Assembly (NCBI RefSeq): GCF_014655715.1
Contig: NZ_BNBM01000006.1
Coordinates: forward strand, 418,484 to 482,483
Direction of reading: 5' to 3'
Origin: Streptomyces lanatus
GTDB lineage: Bacteria > Actinomycetota > Actinomycetes > Streptomycetales > Streptomycetaceae
DNA length: 64,000 nucleotides
Shown: in pieces, positions 35,524 to 43,471 of the stretch
Layout of the letters: each line of letters begins with the position of its first letter
Numbering within the stretch: the stretch's first letter is position 1
The notes under the pieces: model-generated
What the model saw: the letters and a program-made list of their open reading frames with translations, nothing else
What the model was told of the DNA's origin: nothing
Database searches by the model: none
Position numbers and translations under genes: made by a program

Positions 35524-36168
35524 TCAGCCCGCGCTGAGGTTCGCCAGGTCGCCCAGCGGCAGCGTGTGCTGGGTCTGGAGAACCTTCGCCCGGAGGTAGC
35601 GGACGTTGTCCGGGGTGGCGAAGACGCCGGTGGGCACCCGGTCGCGGACCTCGATGCCCAGCGTGCGCAACTGCTCCGCCTTGTCGGGGTTGTTGGAGAG
35701 CAGGTCCAGCTCGTCGATGCCGAGGGCGGTGAGCATCTGGGCGGCGGCCGTGTAGTCGCGGGCGTCCTCGGGCAGGCCGAGCGCGGCGTTCGCGGCGTAG
35801 GTGTCGAGGCCCTGGTCCTGGAGGGCGTACGCGTCGAGCTTGTTGTAGAGGCCGATGCCGCGGCCCTCCTGGCGGAGGTACAGCAGGACGCCGCCGCGTT
35901 CGGCGATGCGCTCGACGGCCTCGCGCAGCTGGGGGCCGCAGTCGCAGCGGGCCGAGCCGAAGACATCGCCGGTCAGGCACTCGGAGTGCAGCCGGACCAG
36001 CGGGGCGGTGCCGGGGGCCGGGTCGCCGAGGACGACGGCGACATGTTCGAGGCCGTCGGCCAGGCCGTGGAAGGTGACCAGTTCGGCGTCGGCGCTGTAA
36101 CCGTCCTGGAAGCGCAGCGGGACCCGGACGCGGGCGCGCTGGGTGGCGGCGGCGGTGAAGTCGGGCAT
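35524..36168 (-). CDS. ribA: GTP cyclohydrolase II
   Basis: The enzyme opens GTP to 2,5-diamino-6-ribosylamino-4-pyrimidinone 5'-phosphate, the first step of riboflavin and some pyrrolopyrimidine or deazaflavin-type pathways. The product is 214 residues and lacks the DHBP synthase domain. The zinc ligands are C64, C75 and C77 in SECLTGDVFGSARCDCG. The substrate/catalytic motif RQEGRGIGLYNKL follows at about residues 101-113. Next to marR and a RibD-like gene rather than a ribE/ribH operon, it may serve a specialised pathway. ATG 36168 gives the normal family N-terminus. Confidence 0.92.
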   Translation of the reverse strand: MPDFTAAATQRARVRVPLRFQDGYSADAELVTFHGLADGLEHVAVVLGDPAPGTAPLVRLHSECLTGDVFGSARCDCGPQLREAVERIAERGGVLLYLRQEGRGIGLYNKLDAYALQDQGLDTYAANAALGLPEDARDYTAAAQMLTALGIDELDLLSNNPDKAEQLRTLGIEVRDRVPTGVFATPDNVRYLRAKVLQTQHTLPLGDLANLSAG

Positions 36169-36200
36169 GCGGGTTCTCCGGGTTCCGATCGGTACAGCTG

Positions 36201-36220
36201 CTGCTTCAGATTTGAAGCAG
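36201..36220. promoter_or_regulatory. Palindrome upstream of ribA, likely MarR operator
   Basis: CTGCTTCA-GATT-TGAAGCAG is a perfect 8-bp inverted repeat, 33 bp upstream of the ribA start. Its TTCA/TGAA half-sites recur at 36251-36263 and 36837-36848 around marR. Confidence 0.6.
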
Positions 36221-36262
36221 CAGAACCTGATCACGAACCCTACCCCATGCTTTAAATTTGAA

Positions 36263-36817
36263 TCAACCGGATTCTCCGGGAATATCTGTGGGAACTGCCG
36301 CCGACGAACAGGGTTTGCTCGACCGCCGTCGCCACGGCACGTCGTCCCCGGTCCCGTGCGCCTCCTCCCCCTGGAAGCCCTCGGTGACCGTCGAGAAGAT
36401 CTCCTCCAGCTGCTCGACCTGCGCCGGGCTGAGCCGGTCGAACAGCACCTCCCGCACGGTCTCGACATGACCCGGCGCCGCGCTCTCCAGCACCGCCATG
36501 CCCTCGTCGGTGAGCGCCGCGATGCTGCCCCGCTTGTCCCAGCGGCAGGTCTCGCGCCCCACCAGACCGTCCTTCTCCAGCCGGCTCACGGCGTATGTCA
36601 GCCGGCTGCGCGTGATCTTCAGCCGTTCCGCGAGGTCCGTCATCCGAAGCCGGCGCTCGTCGGCCTCGGACAAGGTGGACAGGATGGAGTAATACATGTG
36701 AGGCATGCCGGCCTCCTGCTGGAGCTGCCGGTCCAGCGCGTCCTCCACGAGGTGGGCGGCGCCGATGTACGCGCGCCAGGCGCGCTGCTCCTCGGGGGTG
36801 AGCCAGCGAGTCGTCAT
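36263..36817 (-). CDS. MarR-family transcriptional regulator
   Basis: The 184-residue winged-helix repressor is of the MarR type. The N-terminal dimerisation helix contains EEQRAWRAYIGAAHLVEDALDRQLQQ. The DNA-recognition region is MTDLAERLKITRSRLTYAVSRLEKDGLV at about residues 59-86, and the wing has CRWDKRGSIAALTDEGM. It sits between ribA (same strand, downstream) and the divergent RibD-like gene, with TTCAA/TTGAA palindromes on both sides, so it very probably controls both and itself. The ligand is unknown; this subfamily often answers phenolic or oxidative signals. Confidence 0.9.
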   Translation of the reverse strand: MTTRWLTPEEQRAWRAYIGAAHLVEDALDRQLQQEAGMPHMYYSILSTLSEADERRLRMTDLAERLKITRSRLTYAVSRLEKDGLVGRETCRWDKRGSIAALTDEGMAVLESAAPGHVETVREVLFDRLSPAQVEQLEEIFSTVTEGFQGEEAHGTGDDVPWRRRSSKPCSSAAVPTDIPGESG

Positions 36818-36836
36818 GCCTCCAGTGTAGGTTTGT

Positions 36837-36848
36837 TTCAAACTTGAA
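36837..36848. promoter_or_regulatory. TTCAA-AC-TTGAA palindrome between marR and the ribD-like gene
   Basis: Perfect 5-bp arms with a 2-bp spacer, inside a longer AT-rich stretch (36831-36850), lie between the two divergent starts. This is consistent with a MarR operator. Confidence 0.6.
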
Positions 36849-36901
36849 CCAAGCCCCGTCTTGTCCCGGTCCCACTCCGGCCCCGAAAGGGAGCGCGCCG
36901 C

Positions 36902-38035
36902 ATGCCGTCGTACCCCTACGTCCTGCTCTCCGCCGCCGTCTCCCTGGACGGCTACCTCGACGACACCACCCCCGAGCGCCTGCTCCTGTCCGGCCCGGCC
37001 GACTTCGACCGGGTCGACGAGGTACGGGCGTCCGTGGACGCGATCCTGATCGGCGCCGGCACGATCCGCGCGGACAACCCGCGGCTGCTGGTGAACTCGG
37101 CGGAGCGACGCGCGGCCCGGGTGGCGGCCGGGAAGCCGGAGTATCCGCTGAAGGTCACGGTCAGCGCGTCCGGCGAGCTGGATCCCGCGGCGAACTTCTG
37201 GCACACGGGTGGCGAGAAGATCGTCTATACGACGGAGAAGGGCGCCGAGCGGCTGCGGCGGACGCCGGTCGCGGCCGATGTCGTAGCCCTGGGCCCCGAG
37301 CTGGACTGGCGCGCCCTGCTGGCGCATCTGCGCGAGGTGCGGGGCGTGGAGCGGCTGATGGTCGAGGGCGGCGGCACCATCCACACCCAACTGCTGCGGC
37401 AGGGCCTCGCGGACGAGGTGCAGCTGGTGCTTGCGCCCCTGTTCGTCGGGGACCCCGAGGCGCCGCGGCTGTTCGGGCCGGGCGCCTACCAGGGCGGGCG
37501 GCTGCGGCTGCTGGAGACGCGGCGCATCGAGGACGTCGTGCTGATGCGCTACGAGCCGACGGCACCCGGCACCGGCACCCTCCCCGCCGCCGCGGACCGG
37601 CACTGGCTGGCGCTGGCCTGCGAGCTGGCCGCGCAGTGCCCGCCGTCCGAGACGGCCTTCAGCGTCGGGGCGGTCGTGGTCGCGGCCGACGGGACCGAGC
37701 TGGCGCGCGGGTACTCCCGAGAGGGCGACGACCCCGTCGTACACGCCGAGGAGGCGGCCCTGGCGAAGATCGCGCCGGATGATCCGAGGCTGGCCTCCGC
37801 GACGGTGTACACCAGCCTGGAGCCGTGCACGCGGCGTGCCTCGCGGCCCGTGCCGTGCGCGGGGCTGATCCTCGCGGCGGGGGTGCGCCGGGTGGTGACG
37901 GCCTGGCGGGAGCCGGACACCTTCGTGGCGGGGGCCGACGGCAGCGGGCTGCTGGCCGGGGAGGGCGTGGACGTACTGGTCCTGCCGGAGTACGAGGGGC
38001 GGGCCATGGAGCCGAACGCGCACCTGCTCGGGTGA
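36902..38035 (+). CDS. RibD-like bifunctional reductase-deaminase with reversed domain order
   Basis: The 377-residue protein carries the two activities of RibD, pyrimidine reductase and deaminase, but in swapped order. Residues 1-215 are the DHFR-like RibD reductase (SAAVSLDGYLDD; ILIGAGTIRADNP; LMVEGGGTIHTQLL). Residues about 230-377 are the cytidine-deaminase-like domain, with zinc ligands H281 in VHAEEA, C309 in LEPC and C319 in VPCAGLILAAGVRRV. Canonical RibD has deaminase first. Adjacent ribA and marR suggest the substrate is the GTP cyclohydrolase II product. The start has AAGGGAG upstream. It could serve riboflavin or a specialised pteridine/deazaflavin-type product. Confidence 0.88.
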   Translation: MPSYPYVLLSAAVSLDGYLDDTTPERLLLSGPADFDRVDEVRASVDAILIGAGTIRADNPRLLVNSAERRAARVAAGKPEYPLKVTVSASGELDPAANFWHTGGEKIVYTTEKGAERLRRTPVAADVVALGPELDWRALLAHLREVRGVERLMVEGGGTIHTQLLRQGLADEVQLVLAPLFVGDPEAPRLFGPGAYQGGRLRLLETRRIEDVVLMRYEPTAPGTGTLPAAADRHWLALACELAAQCPPSETAFSVGAVVVAADGTELARGYSREGDDPVVHAEEAALAKIAPDDPRLASATVYTSLEPCTRRASRPVPCAGLILAAGVRRVVTAWREPDTFVAGADGSGLLAGEGVDVLVLPEYEGRAMEPNAHLLG

Positions 38036-38087
38036 CCGAAATGTCCTGGTCAGGGAAACCGATGTGCTTCGGGTCCCGCGGATGGCG

Positions 38088-38093
38088 TACTAT
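38088..38093 (+). promoter_or_regulatory. Candidate -10 of the initiator tRNA gene
   Basis: TACTAT lies 12 bp before the tRNA. A weak -35 (TGCTTC at 38065-38070) is 17 bp further up. Confidence 0.4.
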
Positions 38094-38104
38094 GGAGTCA
38101 CCGA

Positions 38105-38178
38105 CGCGGGGTGGAGCAGCTCGGTAGCTCGCTGGGCTCATAACCCAGAGGTCGCAGGTTCAAATCCTGTCCCCGCTA
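38105..38178 (+). tRNA. Initiator tRNA-fMet (CAT)
   Basis: Anticodon loop CTCATAA gives CAT. Initiator hallmarks are present: an unpaired first acceptor position (C1 facing U72) and three consecutive G-C pairs at the base of the anticodon stem (GGG/CCC). The discriminator is A. Confidence 0.93.
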
Positions 38179-38185
38179 CTGAAGG

Positions 38186-38220
38186 CTCAGGGCCCGGAAC
38201 CAAAGGTTCCGGGCCCTGAG
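38186..38220 (+). terminator. Initiator tRNA terminator
   Basis: A perfect 16-bp stem (38186-38201 with 38205-38220) with a 3-nt loop starts 8 nt after the tRNA. Confidence 0.88.
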
Positions 38221-38288
38221 TGTTTCCCCCTTCCTCCGGTCGGCCGCCAGCACTCGCTCCCCGCCCCCGCGTCCGCAACCCTGGTCAG

Positions 38289-39374
38289 GTGGAGGAACGG
38301 CGGATCTCATACGCACGCCGGTTCGTCCGGCTGCTCCCCGCCGTGCTGATCGTCGCCGGTGGCGTCTACGAATACGCCACGCCCTCCGGCTTCACCGGCG
38401 CCCCCTTCTTCACCGCCGCGCCCTTGATCGCCGCCCCTCTCTACACGCGCCGAGGCACCGTGCTCACCGGCGTCGCGACCGTCGCCGTACTTCTGGTGCT
38501 GCGCGTCACCCTCGGTGGCCTCCCGCGGACGGAGTCGATGACCGAGCTGGTCACCATCGTGGTCGTCTCCGTCCTCGCCGTCCTCATCAACCTCCTCGTC
38601 CGCCGGAGCGACGAGCGCCTCGCCTCCGTCCGTGAGATCGCCGAGGCCGCCCAGCGCGCCGTCCTGCCGGAGCCCGCCGAGCGCATCGGCGGTTTCCAGA
38701 TCGCGGCGCGGTACGAGGCGGCGCAGGAGGGCGCCTCCATCGGCGGTGACCTGTACGCCGTGCAGGACAGCCCGCACGGGGTGCGGGTCGTCGTGGGGGA
38801 CGTGCGCGGGAAGGGGGTGGGGGCGGTGGGTGCCGTCGCCGTCGTGATCGGGGCCTTTCGGGAGGCCGCCGAGCAGGAGGCCACCCTGGAGGCGGTCGCG
38901 CAGCGGCTGGAGCGGGCGCTGGCGCGTGAGCGGACCCGGCGCGAAGGGATCGACTCCCGCGAGGGGTTCACCACCGTCGTCCTCGCCGAACTGCCGCACG
39001 GCGACAGCATCGTGCGCCTGGTCAACCGCGGGCACCCCTCGCCCCTGCTGCTGTACGCCGACGGCACCGTACGCCTGCTGCCGGCCACCGAACCGGCGCT
39101 CCCGCTCGGCATGAGCGAGCTCGGCACCTGGCCCGACCGCGCCGACGAGGCCGACTTCCCGGCGGGGGCCACGCTGCTGCTGTACACCGACGGCCTGTCC
39201 GAGGCGCGGGACGGCAGCGGGCGGTTCTACGACCCCGAGGCGGGCCTCGCCGGGCGCGCCAACGCGCTGCGGGAACCGGCCGCACTACTTGGTGTGCTTT
39301 CGGTGGAGGTGCGACGGCACTCAGGTGGAGGGATGGCGGACGACATGGCGCTCATGGCCGTACGCAGACCTTGA
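38289..39374 (+). CDS. Membrane-bound PP2C (SpoIIE-type) phosphatase
   Basis: The 361-residue product has about four N-terminal hydrophobic helices (LLPAVLIVAGGVYEY; APLIAAPLYT; VLTGVATVAVLLVLRV; VTIVVVSVLAVLINLLV). A SpoIIE-type Ser/Thr phosphatase domain follows from about residue 130. Metal-site motifs are GGDLYAVQD, VGDVRGKG, LYTDGLSEA and MADDMALMAV. Family members dephosphorylate anti-anti-sigma factors; the partner here is unknown. The open frame extends upstream into the tRNA terminator, so the in-frame GTG 38289 (VEERRISYARR) is preferred. There is no clear Shine-Dalgarno. Confidence 0.85.
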   Translation: MEERRISYARRFVRLLPAVLIVAGGVYEYATPSGFTGAPFFTAAPLIAAPLYTRRGTVLTGVATVAVLLVLRVTLGGLPRTESMTELVTIVVVSVLAVLINLLVRRSDERLASVREIAEAAQRAVLPEPAERIGGFQIAARYEAAQEGASIGGDLYAVQDSPHGVRVVVGDVRGKGVGAVGAVAVVIGAFREAAEQEATLEAVAQRLERALARERTRREGIDSREGFTTVVLAELPHGDSIVRLVNRGHPSPLLLYADGTVRLLPATEPALPLGMSELGTWPDRADEADFPAGATLLLYTDGLSEARDGSGRFYDPEAGLAGRANALREPAALLGVLSVEVRRHSGGGMADDMALMAVRRP

Positions 39375-39610
39375 TCGTCGTCACCAGGGGTGATCGGATG
39401 ACCCCCCTCCGCATAACAACTGACATACCGTCAATACCTGTGTGGCCCCTGAGCCTTGGCCAACTCGCCCGATTTAGGCCGCTCGTGACCCGTAAGTCCA
39501 GGCGAAAATCGTTAATGATCAAGCGGAACAGCTTGGAATCCGCACCCCGCGTCTATTAACGTTCGATAACGCAGCGCGGTCGTCCCAGCCGTCACAAGAG
39601 GCGGCTTCCG

Positions 39611-39752
39611 TGCGCACGCGCCGAGTCCCGCAAGGGAGCCGGGGAACCACCACCCTGGGGTGAATCGCGTGAATACCGCCGGGAAGTCCCGGTTGGTATA
39701 CGCGCGTAGGAGACCTTCCTGCTCCGAACCCGTCAGCTAACCCGGTAGGCGA
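39611..39752 (+). ncRNA. c-di-AMP riboswitch (ydaO-yuaA type)
   Basis: The leader of the M23 peptidase gene carries the conserved blocks of the ydaO class: CCGAGTCCCGCAAGGGAGCC, then GGGGTGAATCGCG, and later TAGGAGACC, CCGAACCCGTCAGCTAACC and CGGTAGGCG. They occur in the right order and spacing. It ends about 25 nt before the GTG start. In Streptomyces such riboswitches precede cell-wall hydrolase genes and switch them off when c-di-AMP is high. Boundaries are approximate. Confidence 0.88.
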
Positions 39753-39777
39753 GAAGGAAGGAAAGGAGTACGCCCAC

Positions 39778-40806
39778 GTGGCGTCCAACCGGCCTGCTAC
39801 GCAAGCCCCGTTCGTGCCGAGTCAGCGCAGTACCGACACCTTCGGCTACGACAACTACCGCACCGACGAGGGCCCCTTCGAGGAGTGGAATCCGACCGCG
39901 GAGTCCATTCGTCCCACCCGTGGCAGGCACCGTGTCGGCAAGCAGCGCGGCGGCGGACTCGCCCGCAGCTCCACGGTTCTCGGCGTCGGTGTCATAGCCG
40001 CCGTCGGCGCGGGCGGCATGGCCAGCGCGAACAGCGGCAAGCCGCCGGTCGCCATCACCATTCCCGACCTGCCGCTGATCTCCGACGACTCCTCCGACGA
40101 GCCCGAGAACGCGGCCACCGCGCTCAGCACCATGGGCGAGGCCACCGAGCGGACCACGCAGGGCGGCACCTCCGACGCCGGTGAGGCGCTGCGCAGCCGG
40201 ATCATCGCGCAGGCCGAGCTCCAGCAGGACCAGATCGACAACAAGGCCGCCGCGGCCGCTGTCGCCGCCGCCGAGAAGGAGGCCGCCGACGCGGCCGCCA
40301 AGGCGGAGAAGGAGGCCAAGGCCAAGGCCGCCGCCGCGAAGGCCGCCGCCGAGGAGGAGGCCCGCAAGAAGGCCGAGGCCGAGCGCCTCGCCGAGCTGGC
40401 CAAGCAGTACACGCTGCCGACGTCCTCGTACACCATCACCTCGACCTTCGGTCAGGCCGGCGCCTACTGGTCCTCCGGGTACCACACGGGCCTCGACTTC
40501 GCCGCCCCCACGGGCACCCTGATCAAGGCGATCCACTCCGGCGAGGTCACCTTCGCGGGCTGGGACGGCTCGTACGGCTACAAGACCGAGATCACCCTCG
40601 ACGACGGCACCGAGCTCTGGTTCGCGCACCAGTCCTCGATCAGCGTCAGCGTGGGCCAGAAGGTCAACACGGGCGACGTCATCGGCCGCGTCGGCGCCAC
40701 GGGCAATGTGACCGGCGCCCACCTGCACCTCGAGGTGCACCCCGGCGGCAGCACCAGCGGCATCGACCCGATGGCCTGGCTCCAGGGCAAGGGCCTCACG
40801 CCCTGA
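39778..40806 (+). CDS. M23-family cell-wall endopeptidase under c-di-AMP control
   Basis: The 342-residue protein is a LytM/M23 zinc endopeptidase that probably cuts peptidoglycan cross-links. After an N-terminal basic region and one hydrophobic segment (about residues 65-82, STVLGVGVIAAVGAGG), which may be a signal or anchor, there is an Ala/Glu/Lys-rich coiled coil (about 140-212). The catalytic domain follows, with zinc ligands H236 and D240 in HTGLDFAAP and H315/H317 in AHLHLEVH. GTG start with GGAG 9-10 nt upstream. Directly downstream of a c-di-AMP riboswitch; a strong terminator follows. Confidence 0.93.
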   Translation: MASNRPATQAPFVPSQRSTDTFGYDNYRTDEGPFEEWNPTAESIRPTRGRHRVGKQRGGGLARSSTVLGVGVIAAVGAGGMASANSGKPPVAITIPDLPLISDDSSDEPENAATALSTMGEATERTTQGGTSDAGEALRSRIIAQAELQQDQIDNKAAAAAVAAAEKEAADAAAKAEKEAKAKAAAAKAAAEEEARKKAEAERLAELAKQYTLPTSSYTITSTFGQAGAYWSSGYHTGLDFAAPTGTLIKAIHSGEVTFAGWDGSYGYKTEITLDDGTELWFAHQSSISVSVGQKVNTGDVIGRVGATGNVTGAHLHLEVHPGGSTSGIDPMAWLQGKGLTP

Positions 40807-40865
40807 GGCACCACCTGAACCCCGGCCTCTGAGAGATCTGAGAGAACATCTTCCTCTCCGACCCC

Positions 40866-40910
40866 CGGCGGTCCTGGCGACGTCCCCCCGACGCCAGGGC
40901 TGCCGGTTTT
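40866..40910 (+). terminator. M23 peptidase gene terminator
   Basis: A 14-bp stem (40866-40879 with 40892-40905, one G-T pair) is followed by TTTT. It lies between the M23 gene and the convergent PrsW-type gene. Confidence 0.85.
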
Positions 40911-40932
40911 CGGTGTGTGCGCCGGGCGGGCG

Positions 40933-42267
40933 CTACGACCGGTAGGGGTTGTACACCGGGTACGGCGCCTGCTGCCCGTACGCCTGCCACTGCACGGGCC
41001 CGGGCGGCGCCGCGTACCCGTGCCCGTATCCGTACCCGTACCCCGTCCACGCCTGCGCGGCGGCGGCCGCGTGCTGCAGTGCCGGGCGGGCGAACTCCCG
41101 GCGCGCCCACAGCTCTTGCAGCAGCTCCCTCTCCCGTACGACGAAGTCCGCGCGGTCCCGTCCGCGGCGCCCCCGGTGCCGTAGGAACGCCAGCGACGTG
41201 GCGTAGGCCTCGTACTGCGCCACGGCCCGCGAGGCCGCCCGTCCCCCGTGCTGCCGCGCGTACTGCCGGGCCACCCGGCGATCCCGCATCGAGCCCAGCG
41301 CGTACGGCTCGCTCGGCGACAGCCAGCCGGCGGCGACATAGGCGGGCAGTTCCTCGCGCACGGTCCGCAGCTCACGCTGCCGGGTCCAGATCACCAGCCA
41401 GGTCAGCAGTCCGAACGCGGGCACCATGAGGGTCGCGTACACGGCGAAGAAGCCGTACTCGCCGAAGGCCGAGGAGCCGTTCCACAGGGCGTGCATGCCC
41501 ATGCCGAGCAGCAGGCCGAGGAGGGGGAGCAGGGCGCGGCGCACATGCTGGCGGTCGCCGGCCAGGGCCGCGATGCCGAAGCCGATGCCGGTCAGGACGG
41601 TGAAGAGCGGATGCGCGAACGGCGACATGATCACGCGGACGAAGAAGGTAGCCGCCGTGACGGAGGCGATGCCGCGGTCGCCGGTCAGCTGATCGGTACC
41701 GAAGGCGGTGCCGAGGTAGAGGATGTTCTCGGTGAAGGCGAAACCGGTGGCGGTGACGCCGGCTATGACGACCCCGTCGACGATCCCGGTGAAGTCCCGG
41801 CGCCGGAAGAGAAAGACGAGGAGCACGGCCGCGGCCTTCGCCATCTCCTCCACCACGGGCGCTATGACGGTGGCGCCGAGGGTGTCGGCATGCGACGGAT
41901 CGGCCGTGGCGGTCGCTATCCACTTGGTCGCGAAGCTGTTGGCGACGATCGCTATCAGCGCCGCCGCGCAGGCGCCCCAGGCGAAGGAGAACAGCAGATT
42001 GCGCCAGGGCCCTGGCTCGACCCGGTCCAGCCACCGGAACGCGGCGACCAGCAGCGGTACGGGCAGCACGGCGAGCCCGAGCCCGACCAGGAACCCCTCG
42101 GTGCCGGTCTGCTCGCGCACCAGGGCGAGGATGACCAGTCCGGAGAGCGCGAGCAGGGTGCTGAGCGCGCCGTAACGCACCCATCGCTTCTGCCACCAGT
42201 GCGCGTGCCGCAGTGCGCCGCCGGTGGGACCGGTGGGGTGCGTCGGGTACGGGGGGCAGGTGGCCAC
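40933..42267 (-). CDS. PrsW-family intramembrane metalloprotease
   Basis: The 444-residue protein has about eight membrane helices and the PrsW/abortive-infection protease motifs in order: EEMAKA in VVEEMAKAAA (EExxK), FTENILY (FxxxEN), a conserved His in SPFAHPLF, and HALWNGS. In Bacillus, PrsW makes site-1 cuts in anti-sigma factors; the target here is unknown. The C-terminal 130 residues form a soluble, Arg-rich then Tyr/Gly/Pro-rich tail (YGYGYGHGY) not required for the protease fold. GTG start at 42267. Confidence 0.88.
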   Translation of the reverse strand: MATCPPYPTHPTGPTGGALRHAHWWQKRWVRYGALSTLLALSGLVILALVREQTGTEGFLVGLGLAVLPVPLLVAAFRWLDRVEPGPWRNLLFSFAWGACAAALIAIVANSFATKWIATATADPSHADTLGATVIAPVVEEMAKAAAVLLVFLFRRRDFTGIVDGVVIAGVTATGFAFTENILYLGTAFGTDQLTGDRGIASVTAATFFVRVIMSPFAHPLFTVLTGIGFGIAALAGDRQHVRRALLPLLGLLLGMGMHALWNGSSAFGEYGFFAVYATLMVPAFGLLTWLVIWTRQRELRTVREELPAYVAAGWLSPSEPYALGSMRDRRVARQYARQHGGRAASRAVAQYEAYATSLAFLRHRGRRGRDRADFVVRERELLQELWARREFARPALQHAAAAAQAWTGYGYGYGHGYAAPPGPVQWQAYGQQAPYPVYNPYRS

Positions 42268-42305
42268 GGCATCGACCCTAACGAGGTTGCTGCTGTGCGG
42301 TGGTT

Positions 42306-43172
42306 TCAGCCGGAACGTTCTTCCCGCTGTACGCGACGGAAGAGCAGGTCGTTCACCACATGACCCTTGTCCAGTCCCTGACCCTCGAAACGGGTCAGCG
42401 GCCGGAACTCCGGACGTGGCGCGAATCCACCGCCGGGGACGGTGTTCTCGAAGTCAGGATGGGCGGTCAGCACTTCGAGCATCTGCTCGGCATACGGCTC
42501 CCAGTCGGTGGCACAGTGCACCAGCGCGCCGGGCTTCAGCCGGGTCGCGGCGAGGCTGAGGAACTCGGGCTGGATCAGCCGCCGCTTGTGGTGCCGCTTC
42601 TTGGGCCAGGGGTCGGGGAAGTAGACACGCAGCCCGTCGAGAGAGTCCGGGGCGAGCATCTCGCGCAGCAGGATGATGGCGTCGCCGTTGGCCACACGGA
42701 TGTTGGTGAGCCCGTGCTGCTCGGCGAGATTGAGCAGATTGCCCTGCCCCGGGGTGTGCACGTCGACGGCGAGGATGTTGGTGCCCGGGTCACCGGCGGC
42801 CATCTGCGCGGTCGCCTCCCCCATCCCGAACCCGATCTCCAGGACGACCGGATTGTCGTTCCCGAACAGCTCGCCGACCTCGACGACGCACTGCCCGTCG
42901 ATATCCAGCCCCCACTTCGGCCACAGCCGCTGCAACGCGTCCGCCTGCCCCGCGGTCACCCTGCTCCGCCGCGGCTGAAAACTCCGAATCCGCCGCTCGA
43001 AGTGAGACCCCGCGGGATCGGCCTTCGGCCCGTCGGGGAACCGGGGCTCACCCTTGGCACGGGTATGCCGAACGGACACACCGGGATGATGCGACGAACT
43101 CTCCCCCCACGGCTCGGACTGACCGGGGGTGGTGGGGCGGGGGGCTTCGGGGGCGTTGAGGGAGTCAGACAC
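42306..43172 (-). CDS. trmB: tRNA (guanine-N7-)-methyltransferase TrmB
   Basis: TrmB adds the m7G46 modification to tRNA using SAM. The 288-residue protein has an N-terminal extension of about 50 residues beyond the E. coli enzyme. Then come LEIGFGMGEAT (SAM-binding loop), ILAVDVHTPG, VYFPDPWPKKRHHKRR at about residues 185-200 (the FPDPWPK signature) and the C-terminal TRFEGQG. The GTG start at 43172 (SDSLNAPEAPR) has no strong ribosome binding site. A multi-hairpin repeat lies just upstream. Confidence 0.93.
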   Translation of the reverse strand: MSDSLNAPEAPRPTTPGQSEPWGESSSHHPGVSVRHTRAKGEPRFPDGPKADPAGSHFERRIRSFQPRRSRVTAGQADALQRLWPKWGLDIDGQCVVEVGELFGNDNPVVLEIGFGMGEATAQMAAGDPGTNILAVDVHTPGQGNLLNLAEQHGLTNIRVANGDAIILLREMLAPDSLDGLRVYFPDPWPKKRHHKRRLIQPEFLSLAATRLKPGALVHCATDWEPYAEQMLEVLTAHPDFENTVPGGGFAPRPEFRPLTRFEGQGLDKGHVVNDLLFRRVQREERSG

Positions 43173-43311
43173 AGTGGGGTCGATTTTACGGGGAGGGGGG
43201 AGGGGGTGGGGCCGTAGGTTCTGGGGGCACTTCTCAACGCCGGTCCGCGATCTTTCAGCCGGTCCGGCGTTCGAGGCCGGGACCACGCCACCCAGCGCCG
43301 GCCGGCATTTT

Positions 43312-43439
43312 TCAGCCCGTCCGGCGTTTGAGGACAAGGCCCCTTCAGGGCCGGAGCGGGGTCTGGGGCGGCAGCCCCAGTGGGGTCGAAGGGGCGAAGC
43401 CCCTGGAGGACGGGACGGGTAGGGGCGGCGGGGGCGAAA
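43312..43439. repeat. Multi-hairpin intergenic repeat, copy 1
   Basis: 128 bp identical to 50948-51075. It contains three short stem-loops in series: GGCCC/GGGCC, CTGGGGC/GCCCCAG and GGGGC/GCCCC. Two half-related units (GTCCGGCGTTCGAGG type) precede it at 43240-43290. Confidence 0.88.
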
Positions 43440-43471
43440 AAAATCGGTGCCCACACCCTCCGGCCCTCTGA

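Noticed and set aside
32162..35980. A 1272-residue open frame on the minus strand across the subtilase and ribA genes
   Set aside because: It is a GC-bias shadow opposite well-supported genes. Its composition is Arg/Gly/Val repeats with no domains.
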